The position numbers and the translations under genes are program-made. Positions 45,881 to 58,517 of a stretch of 64,000 bases of DNA are shown piece by piece; positions within the stretch are counted from its first letter, which is position 1; each line of letters begins with the position of its first letter. The DNA lies in contig NW_022985471.1 of assembly GCF_010093595.1 (NCBI RefSeq), positions 357,793 through 421,792 on the forward strand, written 5' to 3'. This DNA comes from Mytilinidion resinicola (lineage: Eukaryota > Ascomycota > Dothideomycetes > Mytilinidiales > Mytilinidiaceae). The notes under the pieces were generated by a model. It was not told where the DNA came from. It saw only the letters and a program-made list of their open reading frames with translations, and ran no database searches.

Positions 45881-48800
45881 AAACACGATGCAATCGACCC
45901 TATAGTATCTTAGAAATATAACCTAAAAAGAGCCCCTAGGGGCTATTTAAGGCCCTGTAAACAATTATACGCAGCCTTAAAGCTCTATAAGTAGTACCGG
46001 CGGCGTCGCGGTAGGTATACCGCGAATTGCGACCTTTAACGCGCAGCCGCCCTAGTAATAGCATTAATAATAATAATAATAATAATAACGCTAAAACTAA
46101 TACTAAAACCCGAAGCCTATTAAGAACGTCTACTAAAACGTTTAAAACCTTGTTAATAAAGCATATAGTATATAAAACCTCCTGCGGAATAAGCTAATCT
46201 AATCCCTTAAAATAAATGCGATCGTTTAAACCCTCTATAACTTTGCAGAACGCGTTTTATTCGGCCTTTTAGATACTATAATCGACCTATAGCAGATACT
46301 ATAGAAAAAGCTAATAAAGATAATAGAGGATACGAAAAAGGAGGTATATACGTTATTAACGCACGGGAAGACGTATACTGCAGCAGTAGTAGTAGCAGCA
46401 GCAGCAGCAGGCATAATACTATTAGCTATGCTAAGCAGCATAGCTGCGCAATATAGGAAAGCAGCAGAAAATAGGCAGTATATAGGGCAACCTATAAATA
46501 TCTATAAAATTACTATTTATATTAAGAATAATAATAAGCGAACTATAACTATAGCAGATATAAATATAACTATTACCTAGAAGCTTTAAGCAGCCGGACC
46601 ACTAGATATAATAAAGATTAGCGGTATAAGAAAGCTATAAAGTGGAGACGTTAAGGTATATATTGCGGATAAGGCTATAAAGAAAGCACTGCTTAAAAAA
46701 AGGGAATAGGTGCAGGTGCTAGGTAAAATAGCACGTATATAACTGCCTGCAGTGCTAATAGAGGTGTATAGAGTACCTAAGAACTTAAACCTAAAAAGCT
46801 AAATACTTAAAGATAATATTATTAGGGCTAATATAATAATTAACCTAGGCCTAGTTATTAAGAAGATAATATAGAAGAATAAAAAGGGTATTAAAACTGC
46901 GCGAGAGAACCTAGGCCGATATACTAGCTTAATTATTACCAGCGTATATATAGAAGTAATAGCAGATAAAGCTATTATAAAGGGATTTATAATAAGTAGA
47001 TAATTACTAACAGCCTTAAAATATAAAGTAGGCTTTACAGCTATATAGTACTTTAGATACTAAGGCTATAGGTATATTATAAAATACTATAAAAAGGATA
47101 TCTAATATATAGTATATGCAGGGGAATATAATATAAAATAATATATAGTAATAAACACTAAAAAGTGCGCTAACTATAAGAAAAACCACCCGGTATATAG
47201 TACTAAATACAGCGTAAGAAAAGGGGCCCAGCTATAAGCTATATTAAAGAGGTAGGCGACGCTATACTAATATAATACTAATAAGGGGCCGAGCTTATAC
47301 ACGCCCTAGGCCCCGCTAAAAGTATATATAACCTTAACCTAGTCTAGGAAGAAAAAAGCTGCTAATAATAATACACGCGAAGGTAGTATAGAACTAGGGC
47401 CAGCGCTAATAGTACTAAAAAGAATAGGACAACCGAAGATATTTAAGCATTCTAATAAAAACCTAAGCTAGCCGAAAATTAATAGAATAATATAGATTGC
47501 TCGTTTAACGCAGTAATTTTCCTATTTAACGCCTTCTTAAATACTATATACTTTTTACTTTATATTACTATTTTTATAGCTTCTAACCTAGTTAACTTAA
47601 TTAATAATATATAGAGATATAGATAGACTTTTATAACTTAAAACTATTACCTAAATACTATTCTTATAGAAAAACAATATAAGCCAGCAACTATACGCCG
47701 AAACAGGTGTAGTAAACGCCGTAGATACTATAGATATAGTTTAATATTAAAATAACCTAGTATACTTACTATTATATAGTATAATATTAATAAAAGCTGC
47801 AAGACCTAGAAAAAGTTCCTAAAAAAAGCGGAGAAAGCCTAGCCTTAACCGCTAGTGCTAGTAATATAAAAGCTATAGAAGAATATATAGTAATAAAAGT
47901 ATATAATACTCTATATAAAGTTCTATTACCTTTTATATAGAGGAAGCCTATATATAAAAATATATATATATATTAATAAAAACCTTAATATTAACTAGTA
48001 GTTAGTAGAGCACTACTTACTAGACCTTATTACCCTTTCTTTCTATACTAGTAAAAAGGATATCTAAATTTATAATATCTATAACCCGAAACTAAATAGA
48101 ATTATAGCCGCACTACTTCTACTGCTAAATAATAATAACGCAGAGCACGTTTTTATAGGTAATATAAACCTATATTACCTATTATAGAAAGGAATATAAG
48201 TAATAAATATAGAGGAGTAAGCGGAGGAGCTTATCCGTATTATAATAAAAGCAGGAATAAACTTAGCTATAGAAAAAGGTATAGAAATATAGGCGAGAGG
48301 AATATTATAGTCTATAATTAACCTTATATTTATAATAGAATAGCTAATAAAATAAACTACTTCCTATATAACGTATTCCACCACTAAGCCGGCCAAACCA
48401 CCGAGCCGGCCACTTTTCCTTGGCACAACCAACACTATGTGCGCGCAGTTAATTTATTCGCAACTAGCTATAGAACTTGTATACGACACACTTAGATTAG
48501 ATTTAGAAGAAGCTTCTTAATCCTTTTTACACGTACACGTATTGTGCCCAGCCTCTCTATAGTTTCCACAGCGCCGTTAAGCTGGTAGAGCCCTATTTAC
48601 ACTATCTCTACTACCTACCTTTTTCCGTGGATTAGATGCTCTAGACACTTCAGCAGCTACGTACAACGCTGCTGTACTATACTCTATTATACCGCCAGTC
48701 TGGATTCGCTTTCTTTTACGACCTTTACGCTTAGTTATCTCTACTAGTTGCTCTTTAAGCTCTTTAACCCGGGCTTTAATAAGTATATTTTTATATAGCA

Positions 48801-51800
48801 TCTCTTTAGCTCCTTTAATAAGCTTTAAGAAGCCTTTTTAGGCGGTTATTAGTAACTATATAAAGGAATTGCTTACTAGCCTTAACTGTAATCTAAATTT
48901 ATATATATTGCTTAGGGTTTTTAATTACTATAGTATTTCTAGTAGGGGTGCTAGTAGTAGGGTCTATAACTATATATTAAGGCGATTAAGAACTACCTGC
49001 GCGTTAATAGGAACTAATCCAGAGGCCTTAAAGGCCTTCTTGCAGTTCTTATATATAAATATATTAAAAAACGCATTTTTAAAGGCTGGTAGGAAGCCTT
49101 CTTTATTAATATAGTAGACGTGTTAGCGTGCTAAGTTTTATATATATTAAAAGTACTTTAGCTTTAATAGCAAGAAGCACACTATATTAAGTAGCTAAAG
49201 TATATACAATAAATGCGCAGGCATATAGAGGGTAAGGATTTATTGTTTAATATAATAATTCTTAAAATCTTAGTTAAGGTGGCTCTTATAGCCGTCTAAA
49301 ATTAGCAACCTATATAACCCTACCTAACGCGCCTTTATATATATATTAAAGTGCTTTAACTACTTAAAACTAAGCTTATTATTAGTCTAGCCGTTTTTAG
49401 AAACAGAGAGCTTCTAATTATATAGTATCTCTGCTTTCTTATACTATATAGAGATATAAACGCGTCCTTTATAGATAATAAATAGTAGGGTTATATATCT
49501 AGCAGCGCAGATGCTCTAGATAACTATAACCTACTCTCAGTTGCCTAGTTAAATAAAATTAGGCCTTATATATTTCTCTAAACCTGTAACAACCTTTATT
49601 ATGCTAATTATACCTATTTAAAAGCCAGTCTTATTAAAGTTGTAGATATTATCTAGGTGGACGCTATACTTAGCTATAGTCTCTTGCATAAAAGTAAACT
49701 ATATATTAATAACCTCTAGGTTTTCCTAGAGTATTCTCTGGCAGTTCTTTGCCCGATTAAAAGCTATTTTAAGCTCCTTTATATAAGATATAAACTGTTA
49801 AGTCTAGTTCTTGCCTACTAGTGTCCTACTACGCGCAGCCAGTACTTTATCTGCTATATCTGCCACTTTACACAACCGGGGCGCAAATCCTCGCAAGTCT
49901 AGGTTAAGGATATATTATATAATTATATGCTTTTCGGTCGCAGTAAGCTTTAGGCAGTTTGGTTGTAATTAAGGTTAAAACGTAATTCCGTAGAGCTAAT
50001 TAGAGAGCTGCTGATATTGTATATTAAAGGCTGCTGCAGCGCGTTATATAGTCCTAAATTAACTAGAGGTAAAGGCTTAAAGCGCAAGATTAATACTGCC
50101 TTTTTACTAAGATAGATAATCGCTACGTTGTTAATATATTGCTGTGTAAATATAGTGTTGGTTGTGCCAAGGAAAAGTAGCCGGCTCGGTGGTTTAGCCG
50201 GCTTAGTAGTGGAATACGTTAGTATAAAAGAAATAGAACTATAATTTAGATTACCGCCCTATATATATAAAGTTTAATATTACCCTACTAAGCGTAGTAA
50301 AACAGCTATAATATCGGCTATAGAAAAATACTAACTAAAAAAAGGTACAGAAGCACCTTTAAACCTAGCTAGACGAGCTAAATAACTAGAATAACTTTTA
50401 AAACACGGAGGAGGACTTTAATAAATTTACACGCCTTTTTTATAAATATATATAGGCTATAATTACTACTATAGTACCTATTATAAGGCTATTAAAATAG
50501 GTATCGCCGGTATAGTTAGAAAAATACTTAGAGGAAGTATATAAAACTAGAAGGGCGTATAGAATATAGCGCTTATTATAATCTATAAAAAACTAGATAT
50601 TATACTATATCTAGTATAACTATAAAAAAAAAACTATATAAAGAAAAAGTACTAAAGCGTAGCGCCGTATAGTAAAGAAAGTAATAAAAAACCTAAAAGG
50701 TATATAGAAGCTAGCTAATTAGGGCTATATAGCTAGTAAGGAATTAAAACCTCCGCCTTAATTTCCCCTTTTTTTAAAACCTAAGAACCCTACTCTATAT
50801 ATAGATAATAAAATAAAAGCACGTATACTAGTAGAGTAGTTTTTTCCGCCTCCGGCTAATATAGACTTATCTAACCTAAAAAGGTTCTAATACCTAGAAC
50901 TATATAATACTACGCTAAATATTATAATTAAGAATATCCTTTTAGCGCTAATAGAAACTGCCCTAGATAAAGCCCCGGGTATTATAGGGATTACTAATAG
51001 GTTTTTTAAAAAGTGCAAAATATAGCTAGCGCTTATACTAGCTTAGTTTTTTATAAAGTACCTATATAAAGAATACTATTTTCGGCCGTTTAAAAATTCT
51101 ATTATAGTAGTGCTATATAAGCCCTAGAAAGCATTTTATATAACGGTAAAGGCCTATAGGCTAATCGCCTTACTAGAAATAATAGGTAAGCTATTCGAAT
51201 AAATTATAGCTATATAGCTATCGAAAATTGCGGAAGAAAAGGATATACTTCTACTTAGTTAAATAGGGGTATAACTAGGATATTTAATATAGATAGTACT
51301 TAAGCTTCTTACTAAATAAATCCACGCTATATAGAAAGGAAATCTATAGCTTATAGTATTATTTTTAGCCTAGATATATTAGAGGCGTTTAACTATATAT
51401 TATATAAATATATAATATATAACCTATAGATTTAATAAGTACTAAAGTAAATAGTTAGGTTTATAAGGTTTTTTCTATAAAACCGCACTATAAGGCTTAC
51501 TATTAGAAACTTTATAGTAGAACCTATTATAGTTACTATAGGAATACTGCAGGGCTTCTCCCTATTACTAATACTTTTCCTTTTCTTTACTAGTATACTT
51601 CTACTAATACTATAGTGCGGTAATATAACAGCCTATAGATTTATTAATAATATAAATATTTTTATATATAGTAAAAGTATAGAAAAGAACTGCAGGGCTA
51701 TTAAATAGGTGTATAACCGGTGTATAAAGTAGGTAAGAAAGTATAGAGTAGTTTTTACGCTAGATAAATACTACCTAATATACTTTATAAAAGCCTGTAA

Positions 51801-53506
51801 GTCTATTAATATAAAAGCTATAGTTAATATATAGGGCTTTACTAAAGGCCCTATAATAGATCTAAGAATACTAGGGGTTTAGGTGGATTCTAAACTTAAA
51901 TAGGGCCCGCATATTAATACTATAAAAAATAAAGCTACGGCCTAGATAGGGGCCCTTATAAGGCTTACGGCGTTAACCTAGGGCGCAAGCTTCCGGAAGG
52001 CATGTATAATATACTCGGCGGTTATTAGGCCTGCTATTATATACGGATGCACCTCCTAGTATACTACACCGGGTATAAAAAAGCAGATTAGCAAGACAAA
52101 GATTAAGCAGCTCGAAACAGCACAGAACTAGTGCCTTTGCGCTATTTTAGGGGTATATAAGACAACAAATATTAGGGTGATAGAGCATAAGATATTATGC
52201 CCTCCACTCCGGCTAAAGCTGGAGGAACTTACGGTGGCCTACGCGGACCGCATACGCAAGGGGCCAGCCCGCGAGCATATCGAAACCTAATGCAGCCGCA
52301 TAAGAGAAACGGTCCGTGCTAAATACAGGCCGAAAGGAACACCACAGTACGGCCCAAGCAGGCGCGACGAACTCCGCAAGCTCGCGGCGAAGGCATCACG
52401 GCTAGCCGCACGATACAAAGGCGAATCGGAAGAATCCTATAGGCGCACGAGGCGTGGCATGATCTAGGATGAATACGAAGAGAAGTGGAAGAAGGAATAG
52501 GAAGCCTACTATAAAGAACTACGCCAAGGACCCCTAACACCAGCACTCGACACTAAATAGAGCAAACGACAAGAGGCACTACACAAAGGACTCACGAAGG
52601 TAGAGAGCACAATTATCACGAACCTACGGACGGAGCATATAGGGCTCAACGGTTACCTCCACCGTATAAGAGTGCCCGGCCACCCGACGCCGGCATGCCC
52701 TTGCGGGCATAGCCTCCAATCCCCAAGACACATTGTGATGAGTTGCGGAAGACACATTAAGGGCAGGGGCGAGCTGTTCCAGAAGGCCAAGACGAGGACG
52801 TATGAACAGCTCTACAGAAGCCAGAAAGGAAGAAAGGCCGTGGCCCAATGGCTCCTCCAAAGGACGGACCTCCTGCCATACCTCTCGGTGGCCAGAGAGA
52901 TGGCAGAGGCGGAGACGTAGGCATTCCACCTCCTACAACTTTACATAACTATGCATACTACGCATACCATGCATACCACGCATACTGCGCATACTACACA
53001 CACTACGCATACTACGCATACTACGCCGCCTATATCACGCACCCACCCAACAGCTATATCCACCCGTATACCGCAGCCCCCACATATATCGCAGCCTATA
53101 CAGCACTACCCCCACATACATCATTCAATTCAAGGACCAACGCCTTGACGAAGGGCACGCGTGCGAAACGACAACACGCGTGCCCTTACGCTAATCCTAA
53201 ACCAGCTCACTACTCCGGAATTAACTCGACCCGCGCCTAGGAGGACGACTGCAAAACCCGGACAGATTTAGGAAAACGCATCACGATGGCTTATTCCGTG
53301 GTGGACTTGATAGATCTACCACGTGTCCCCAATAGCTATATAACAACGAGAAGAGCGCTCAGCGCTATACACCGCAGAGGACGGGGTTTTCATCCGAACG
53401 CTGCATGGCAGCAAACGGTTTCTCCTTGTAAACTAGCCTAGATAGAATAGCTGCATAGACCCTAACGGGAGCTACACCAGCGTAATAGAATTTAATAATA
53501 ATATAG
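45881..53506 (+). mobile_element. Tad/LINE-type non-LTR retrotransposon, RIP-mutated
   Basis: About 7.6 kb (1.85 kb of which is element C). Reading plus: a first protein region around 46.4-47.5 kb ends in Cys-rich knuckle-like sequence; a second around 47.7-52.9 kb has the endonuclease and reverse transcriptase order of Tad1-type LINEs. The RT palm motif is at about 51640-51651, where the catalytic F-x-D-D reads FINN, both Asp turned to Asn. Downstream sequence (KACIIYSAVIRPAIIYGC, LETAQNxCLCAILGVYKTT, LRLKLEELTVAYADRI) is typical of LINE RT C-termini, and the end (CPCGHSLQSPRHIVMSC, 52.7 kb) is the Cys/His motif. From about 52.15 kb to 53.47 kb base composition is normal and frames open; upstream it is AT-rich with stops everywhere. 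A CATACTACG-type simple repeat lies at 52950-53025. Confidence 0.75.
48371..50219 (-). mobile_element. Fot1-like element C nested in the LINE
   Basis: Terminal inverted repeats of about 60 bp at both ends (ACGTATTCCACCACTAAGCCGGC at left; mirrored at 50160-50219), TA on both sides (48369-48370, 50220-50221), length 1849 bp. The GC-rich TIRs escaped much of the mutation. A surviving frame on the minus strand (48577-48801) encodes a basic tail (LKEQLVEITKRKGRKRKRIQ) like the C-termini of Fot1-type transposases; the rest of the transposase (to about 50.1 kb) is full of RIP-type stops. Inserted in LINE sequence between the ORF1 and RT parts. Confidence 0.8.
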
Positions 53507-53737
53507 AAAGTAATAATATTATTCTCCTTATAAATCTATTAGAATTCGAGCAAGATATAGCTTTTATAGCTATTAATAATTAGCAGCTAGTATATACCTA
53601 TTATACGATCTTTTATATACGCATTAAAATAGTATAGCTAGGTAATACTAAGCTTATTTATTATCTAGCTATTATTACTTACTGCTATAACCTAATCTAG
53701 TAGTATATTATTACCCTTATACTATATAAAAAGGTAG
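53507..53737. repeat. Right direct repeat flanking the LINE-like element
   Basis: Second copy of the roughly 230-bp stretch at 45649-45880. It follows a TAATAATAAT-containing tail at about 53490, which may be the LINE 3' end. The element B sequence then continues without a break to 54498. Confidence 0.65.
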
Positions 53738-55458
53738 TATATACCTATAAAGATAATAAATAGTAGAATAGCCTATTTATAGGTATTAATACCTTAGATT
53801 ATTATTATCTATTTATAATTACCTAGCTATATAGATTTTAGATAATTATAGCGCTTAGAGCCTATTATAACTACGCCTATTAAAATAACACCTATTTAGA
53901 AGCCGGCTTTATTAAAGTTATATATATTTTTATTTAAAATACTATACTTTGCTTTTATATTATATATAAGCTTAAACTAATTACTAATAGCTTTTAGATT
54001 TTTATATAAAGCTTTTTAATAGTTGTACTTTTAATTAAATTATATTTTAAGCTTAGGTGTTCGCTTAATAAAGTTTTCTAGCCAGTTCTTACTAACTTAG
54101 CCGGCGGCGCGCTTAGTAAGTAATTTATTGGCTATCTCTCGTACAGTATATAAGCTAGGCGGAAATCCTTGCAAATCTAGGTCGAGTATATATTAAGTAA
54201 TAACTAATTCCTTTAGCTTTAAAAGCTTCTTTAAATTAGGCTTAAAATCGCGTTATAGGGTTATTCTAGCGCGTTGATCTCGAAGTGTGCTTCTAGGGAC
54301 GTTATATATTATAATAGCGCGCCGTTCGCTTATAAATTGCTGCCGATTAATTGCTGCGATAGCTATATATATTCGACCTTTATTTTGTATTAATTGCATA
54401 TTATATTATTAACGTATAGTAGTTAGAAGTTAACGCGTCGCGTTTTCGTAATAAAGTAGACGGCTTACTTAGGTAGACGGCTCGCTTATAGAATACGTTA
54501 TCTATAATTCTATTAAAACCTATAAAACACCTTACTATATATATCTATTTATATATATAAGCTATTTAGTAAAAAGGGTATAAAAAGGTAGATAAATATT
54601 ATATAAAAGCTAGTTAAAAAGTATTAGCTTATAAAATAGTTTACTAAGCAGTTTATATATACTGCCTGTTTATATAAGCACTATATAAGCTTATAGCTTT
54701 ATTATAGTAATTAGAAACTATTTATAAATCTATTAATTAATACTATAATAAAAAGTAGAAAAAATAGCCGCGGTTAAAAGCGCTATTAGCAGCTGCTAAA
54801 AATAAATTAAAGGTATTCTATATACTATATTTCCTTATATAAGAAAAAAAGGTGCTAAAGTAAGTATATAGCTAAGCTTACTACTAAAAACTAGCTATAT
54901 AAGCAGCTATATATATAGAAATTAATAAATCTAAATAACTTTAGGCTATTATATATTTTATTATAAAGGGCTTAATTAAGGGCTTTTTATTAGCCGAGCT
55001 ATATAGCCTAAGCGTTGCGCTAAAAGCAGCGGGTTAAGAAATAGCCTTACTACCGAAATTTTTTACTATTTAATAGTATTCTAATATAGTTTTAGCAGGC
55101 CTTTTTTATAGCTTTTATATATAGGCCTTATTTTTATAAATAGTAAATAGAAATAAAACTATTACTATATTTTTCTAAGTAAATTTAATTACTTTATAAC
55201 TTTCTAATAACACGCTATATAGCTTTTCCTACTTAATTTATTTATTATATATTAATTTAAGGTCTATAAGTAATTAGTTAAAGCTTTTAGCTAGTATTTT
55301 TACCTTTTTCTTAGTCCTTAATTATATAGCTATAGTAGTAGCTAGTTTCTTAATAATATTATACTTTTCCCTTTTTATTTTTTCCCTTTTTATTTTAGTT
55401 ATTTAAACTATACTAGCTGCACCTATTTTAAGCTTATATAGCTGTTTAAATAGCTTTA

Positions 55459-57299
55459 ACGTATTCTATAAGCGAGCCGTCCACCTAAGCGAGCCGTCCA
55501 CTTTATCACAAAAACGCGACGCGTTAACTTCTAACCACCATGCGTCGACAACACAACGTGCAATTAATACAAAATGAAGGTCGAATATGCATGGCTATCG
55601 CAGCAATCAATCAGCAGCAATTTAAAAGCGAACGGCGCGCTATTACGACATATAATGTACCCAGAAGCACACTTCGAGATCGACGCGCTGGAACGACCCC
55701 ACGACGCGATTCTGAGCCTAATTCGAAGAAGCTTTCCAAGCTGGAGGAATCAGTTGTTGTTCAACATATACTCGACCTGGATTCGCGAGGATTTCCGCCC
55801 AACCTGCATGCTATACGAGAGATGGCCAACAAATTGCTCGCCGAGCGCGCCGCCGGCCACGTTGGCAAGAACTGGCCAGAGAACTTTATCAAGCGAATAC
55901 CTAAGCTCAAAACACAATTCAATCGAAAGTACAATTGTTAGAGAGCTTTATGCGAGGATCTAAAGGCAATTAGCAATTAGTTTAAGCTTATACGCAATAT
56001 AAAAGCAAAGTATAGTATCCTAGATAAAGATATATACAACTTTAATAAAGCTAGCTTCTAAATAGGCGTTATTTTAACTAGTGTAGTTATAACAGGCTCT
56101 AAGCGGCGCAATTATCTAAAATTAATATAGCTAGGCAATTATAAATAGATAATAATAATCTAAGGAGTTAATACCTATAGATAGGCTATCCCGCTATTTA
56201 TTATCTTTTTAGGTAAGTACTACCTTTTTATATAGTATAAAGGTAATAATATACTACTAAACTAGGTTATAGCAGTAAGTAATAATAGCTGGATAATAAA
56301 TAAGCTTAGTATTACCTAGCTATAGTATTTTAATAAATATATAAAGGATTACACTATAGGTATATATTAGCTGCTAATTATTAATAGCTATAAAAGCCAC
56401 CGCTTACTTAAATTTAAAAAGATTTATAAAAAGAATAATATTATTACTCTCTATATACCAGCGTATTTATTGCACCTGCTGCAGCCGCTTAATATTAGCT
56501 GCTTTGCGCCGTTAAAAAAGGTATACAGGCGCTAAATTAAGGACTTAATACGCCACTATATTAACTATATTATAAAGCTAGAATTTTTGCTAGTATTTAA
56601 AGCAGCCTTTTATAACTTAATTATAAAAAGTAATATTTGCGCAGGCTTTTAAGGCGCAGGCCTTATACTACTTAATCTAGAGGTAGTGCTTTTAAAGCTT
56701 AATATTTAGCTTTATATACTATTGCCTTCTGCTATAGTAGAGGCTTAATAGGAATTAAAAATACTAAGCAACGCTCTTAAGCTAGGCTTTTAATTAGCTT
56801 TAATTTATAATTATATTTAAAGGTATTAAAATAGCTTACCTATAGTAATTCTTAATACGCTTAGCAGCTTTTCTAAAGGTGCTGCAATAATAATATATTA
56901 AGCTACGCTACTGCGTAATATAGTTGCCAGCCTTTAAAAGGTAAATAAAGCTGCTGTAAAGTATAAGGCGCGTAAAAAAAAGCGGATCTAGAGAAAAAAA
57001 AACTCTAATAATAGAAGCAGGCTTTTAAATAGCTGCTTAAAGGCTTAATAAGAACGCCTAAAGTAAAAGGCAGCAAGACGGGGCAGATTCTAGCGGAAGC
57101 GCGCGGCGCTATAGATGCTGCGGCGAGCTAAGGCATAATATTTATACGTGTAAAAATAATATAGAGGTTGCTGTAGATTAGGCTATAAGTTATATATAGT
57201 TAATATCTATTAGCGTTGTAGAGTAATTAACGTTTAAGGCCGGTTTTTATAATAAAGTAGATAGCTTACTTAGGTAGACGGCTTGCTTATAGAATACGT
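55459..57299 (+). mobile_element. Fot1-like element A, sharply half-mutated
   Basis: TIRs with outer end ACGTATTCTATAAGCGAGCC and TA on both sides (55457-55458 and 57300-57301), length 1841 bp. The first 480 bp are of normal composition and encode the intact transposase N-terminus (55540-55941). From about 55940 the sequence turns AT-rich and every recognisable catalytic position is changed: YNFNKASF, LIINSYKSHR and LQPLNISCF have Asn where the DDE family has Asp. The TIR at the right end is itself mutated relative to the left. Confidence 0.85.
55540..55941 (+). pseudogene. Fot1-like transposase, N-terminal DNA-binding part only (133 aa open)
   Basis: Starts MRRQHNVQLIQNEGRICMAI, with psq helix-turn-helix (AITTYNVPRSTLRDRRAG) and CENP-B/Tc5-type domain (NKLLAERAAGHVGKNWPENF). 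It ends at a TAG where KYNC meets the mutated region. A truncated product of this size would keep DNA binding and lack catalysis. Other copies of the family are at 44787-54498. Confidence 0.75.
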
Positions 57300-57301
57300 T
57301 A

Positions 57302-58323
57302 TACTAGAAAAAAAATTATTTAGCTAGACTATATACTTACCTAGTAGATAGATATATTAGTTTATAATAGGATTATATTATATTAAAAAATTTAATATAA
57401 TAGCTTAAGTTTTAGTAAAGCTTTTAAAAAGAAATAATTTATTTAAATTAACTAGGCTATTACTATCCCCTTTAGCATGCTATAGCTAATCTAGAATATA
57501 GCCTTAATTAGCTAGAACCTAGATTTTAAAGCCCTTTAGTATAGGTTTTATAGGAATATTAATAATTTTACTTACTTATTTTATAAACTTTTATATTATT
57601 TTATTTATAGTAAGGTAAGAGCTAAGGTTTAGTATATACTATAGCGTGTTCTAATATACTTAAAAAGCTTATTTATATAGTTAAATATTAATTGGAAACT
57701 ATTTTAAAGTATAAAAGAGTACCGGAAATACTAATCTAGTTACTTAAACTAAATAAAGCTAATAAAGTTTTTTTACTATATATAAGGCTCTATATAATTT
57801 AGGGCTTTAGTAATTTTTTATACGCTTTTCTATTATAATTCCTATATAAATTAGGGTTCTAAAATAGGCGTAGAGCTCCTGCCTATTTATAGGCCTCTAT
57901 TTCCGTTTTTTTTCTATAGGTGCCTTTTCCTCTATAGGCTAGTACTGCTTAGCGTACTTATTTATCTACTATACTATTTTATCTATTATTTTATTAGTAA
58001 AAAATAGCCTAAAAAGGGCTATAGAGTTATACTAATTAAGACCTAAAGGTATACAGGCCTTTTCTAGATTATACTAATTATTAATAGGTAGGGGAGAGAA
58101 TTCGGGCATAGGCTATAGTTTAGGAGGCGGTTCTTTAGCTGTTTTTATACGAGGATCTTTCTATTTAATATAGTTAATATTATTTAATATTCTAGGTATC
58201 TTTAGGTATTAATTGGCGTTAAATTAGGTGGATTTTAATTAATTGTTATAGCTGGCTATATTTATATATCTTAGAACGATGTTCGTCTTAGTATAGCCCG
58301 AGCGTTGCACTTTACCGGGCTAA
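57302..58323 (-). mobile_element. Second piggyBac-like remnant, inverted, RIP-mutated
   Basis: About 57480-57640 is the reverse complement of 44560-44710 (shared AGCATGCTATAGCTAATCTA and neighbouring blocks). The right end, GCCCGAGCGTTGCACTTTACCGGGC followed by CTAA at 58320-58323, mirrors the left end at 43315. So this is part of a second copy of the same family on the opposite strand. Its other end is not resolved; element A may be inserted in it, with 55038-55458 as the rest. Confidence 0.45.
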
Positions 58324-58517
58324 GGGATAACCTTCTCCTTTAGAGGTCCGTGGCGTATAGGGGGCATATTTAGGTGTTAATTATAAGCTGTTTTAAGGGG
58401 GTGGAGGCATTTGATTTTATCTATTTTAGGTGCAGGCAGGTGGTGTTGATGTTCCTGAGCCGGCAGAAATATTAATTAAACCAATCAGAGCACGGCAGTA
58501 AGGGTCACATGACACAT

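Larger units (their letters stand above)
44787..54498 (-). mobile_element. Fot1-like element B, RIP-mutated, split by a LINE
   Basis: Right end: ...AGAATACGT then TA at 54499-54500; left end from 44787 after TA (44785-44786). Both share the inner block TATAAGCGAGC..CC.ACCTAAG with element A (55459-57299), in inverted arrangement. Going minus from 54498, the DNA matches element A's transposase start (CGACGCGTTAACTTCTAAC, GTCGAATAT, AGAAGCACACTTCGAGATC) but with RIP-type changes. The transposon is interrupted at about 45880/53507. With the LINE and one copy of the flanking duplication removed it is about 1.85 kb, the size of element A (1841 bp). Confidence 0.65.
43315..55037 (+). mobile_element. 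PiggyBac-like element, RIP-mutated, split by nested insertions
   Basis: Candidate ends: TTAA at 43315-43318 followed by CCCGCTGCGGCGCAACGCT, and the reverse-complement pattern GCGTTGCGC...GCAGCGGG then TTAA at 55034-55037. TTAA is the piggyBac target site. From the ATG at 43445 (MPRTLNNIDYVKWKDPRS) a transposase reads on the plus strand: APWPVPQFSP, FFTDKMLEKIVE, a degraded VAVEPTIENY and YISKN follow the piggyBac DDE_Tnp_1_7 pattern, with many TAG/TAA codons where Trp or Gln is expected. The first 120 bp of coding sequence are normal; from about 43560 the DNA becomes extremely AT-rich. The coding part breaks at 44786, where another transposon starts, and the element resumes after 54500. Confidence 0.55.

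Noticed and set aside
48869..49114. Plus-strand open frame of 81 aa inside element C
   Set aside because: Antisense to the decayed Fot1-like transposase; no motif.
52950..53025. CRISPR-like array
   Set aside because: The short direct repeats have no spacers of regular length and the genome is fungal; it is a simple repeat.
52951..53240. Open frames rich in Thr/His or Tyr/Ala
   Set aside because: They are translations of a CATACTACG-type simple repeat and the LINE 3' region, not protein genes.
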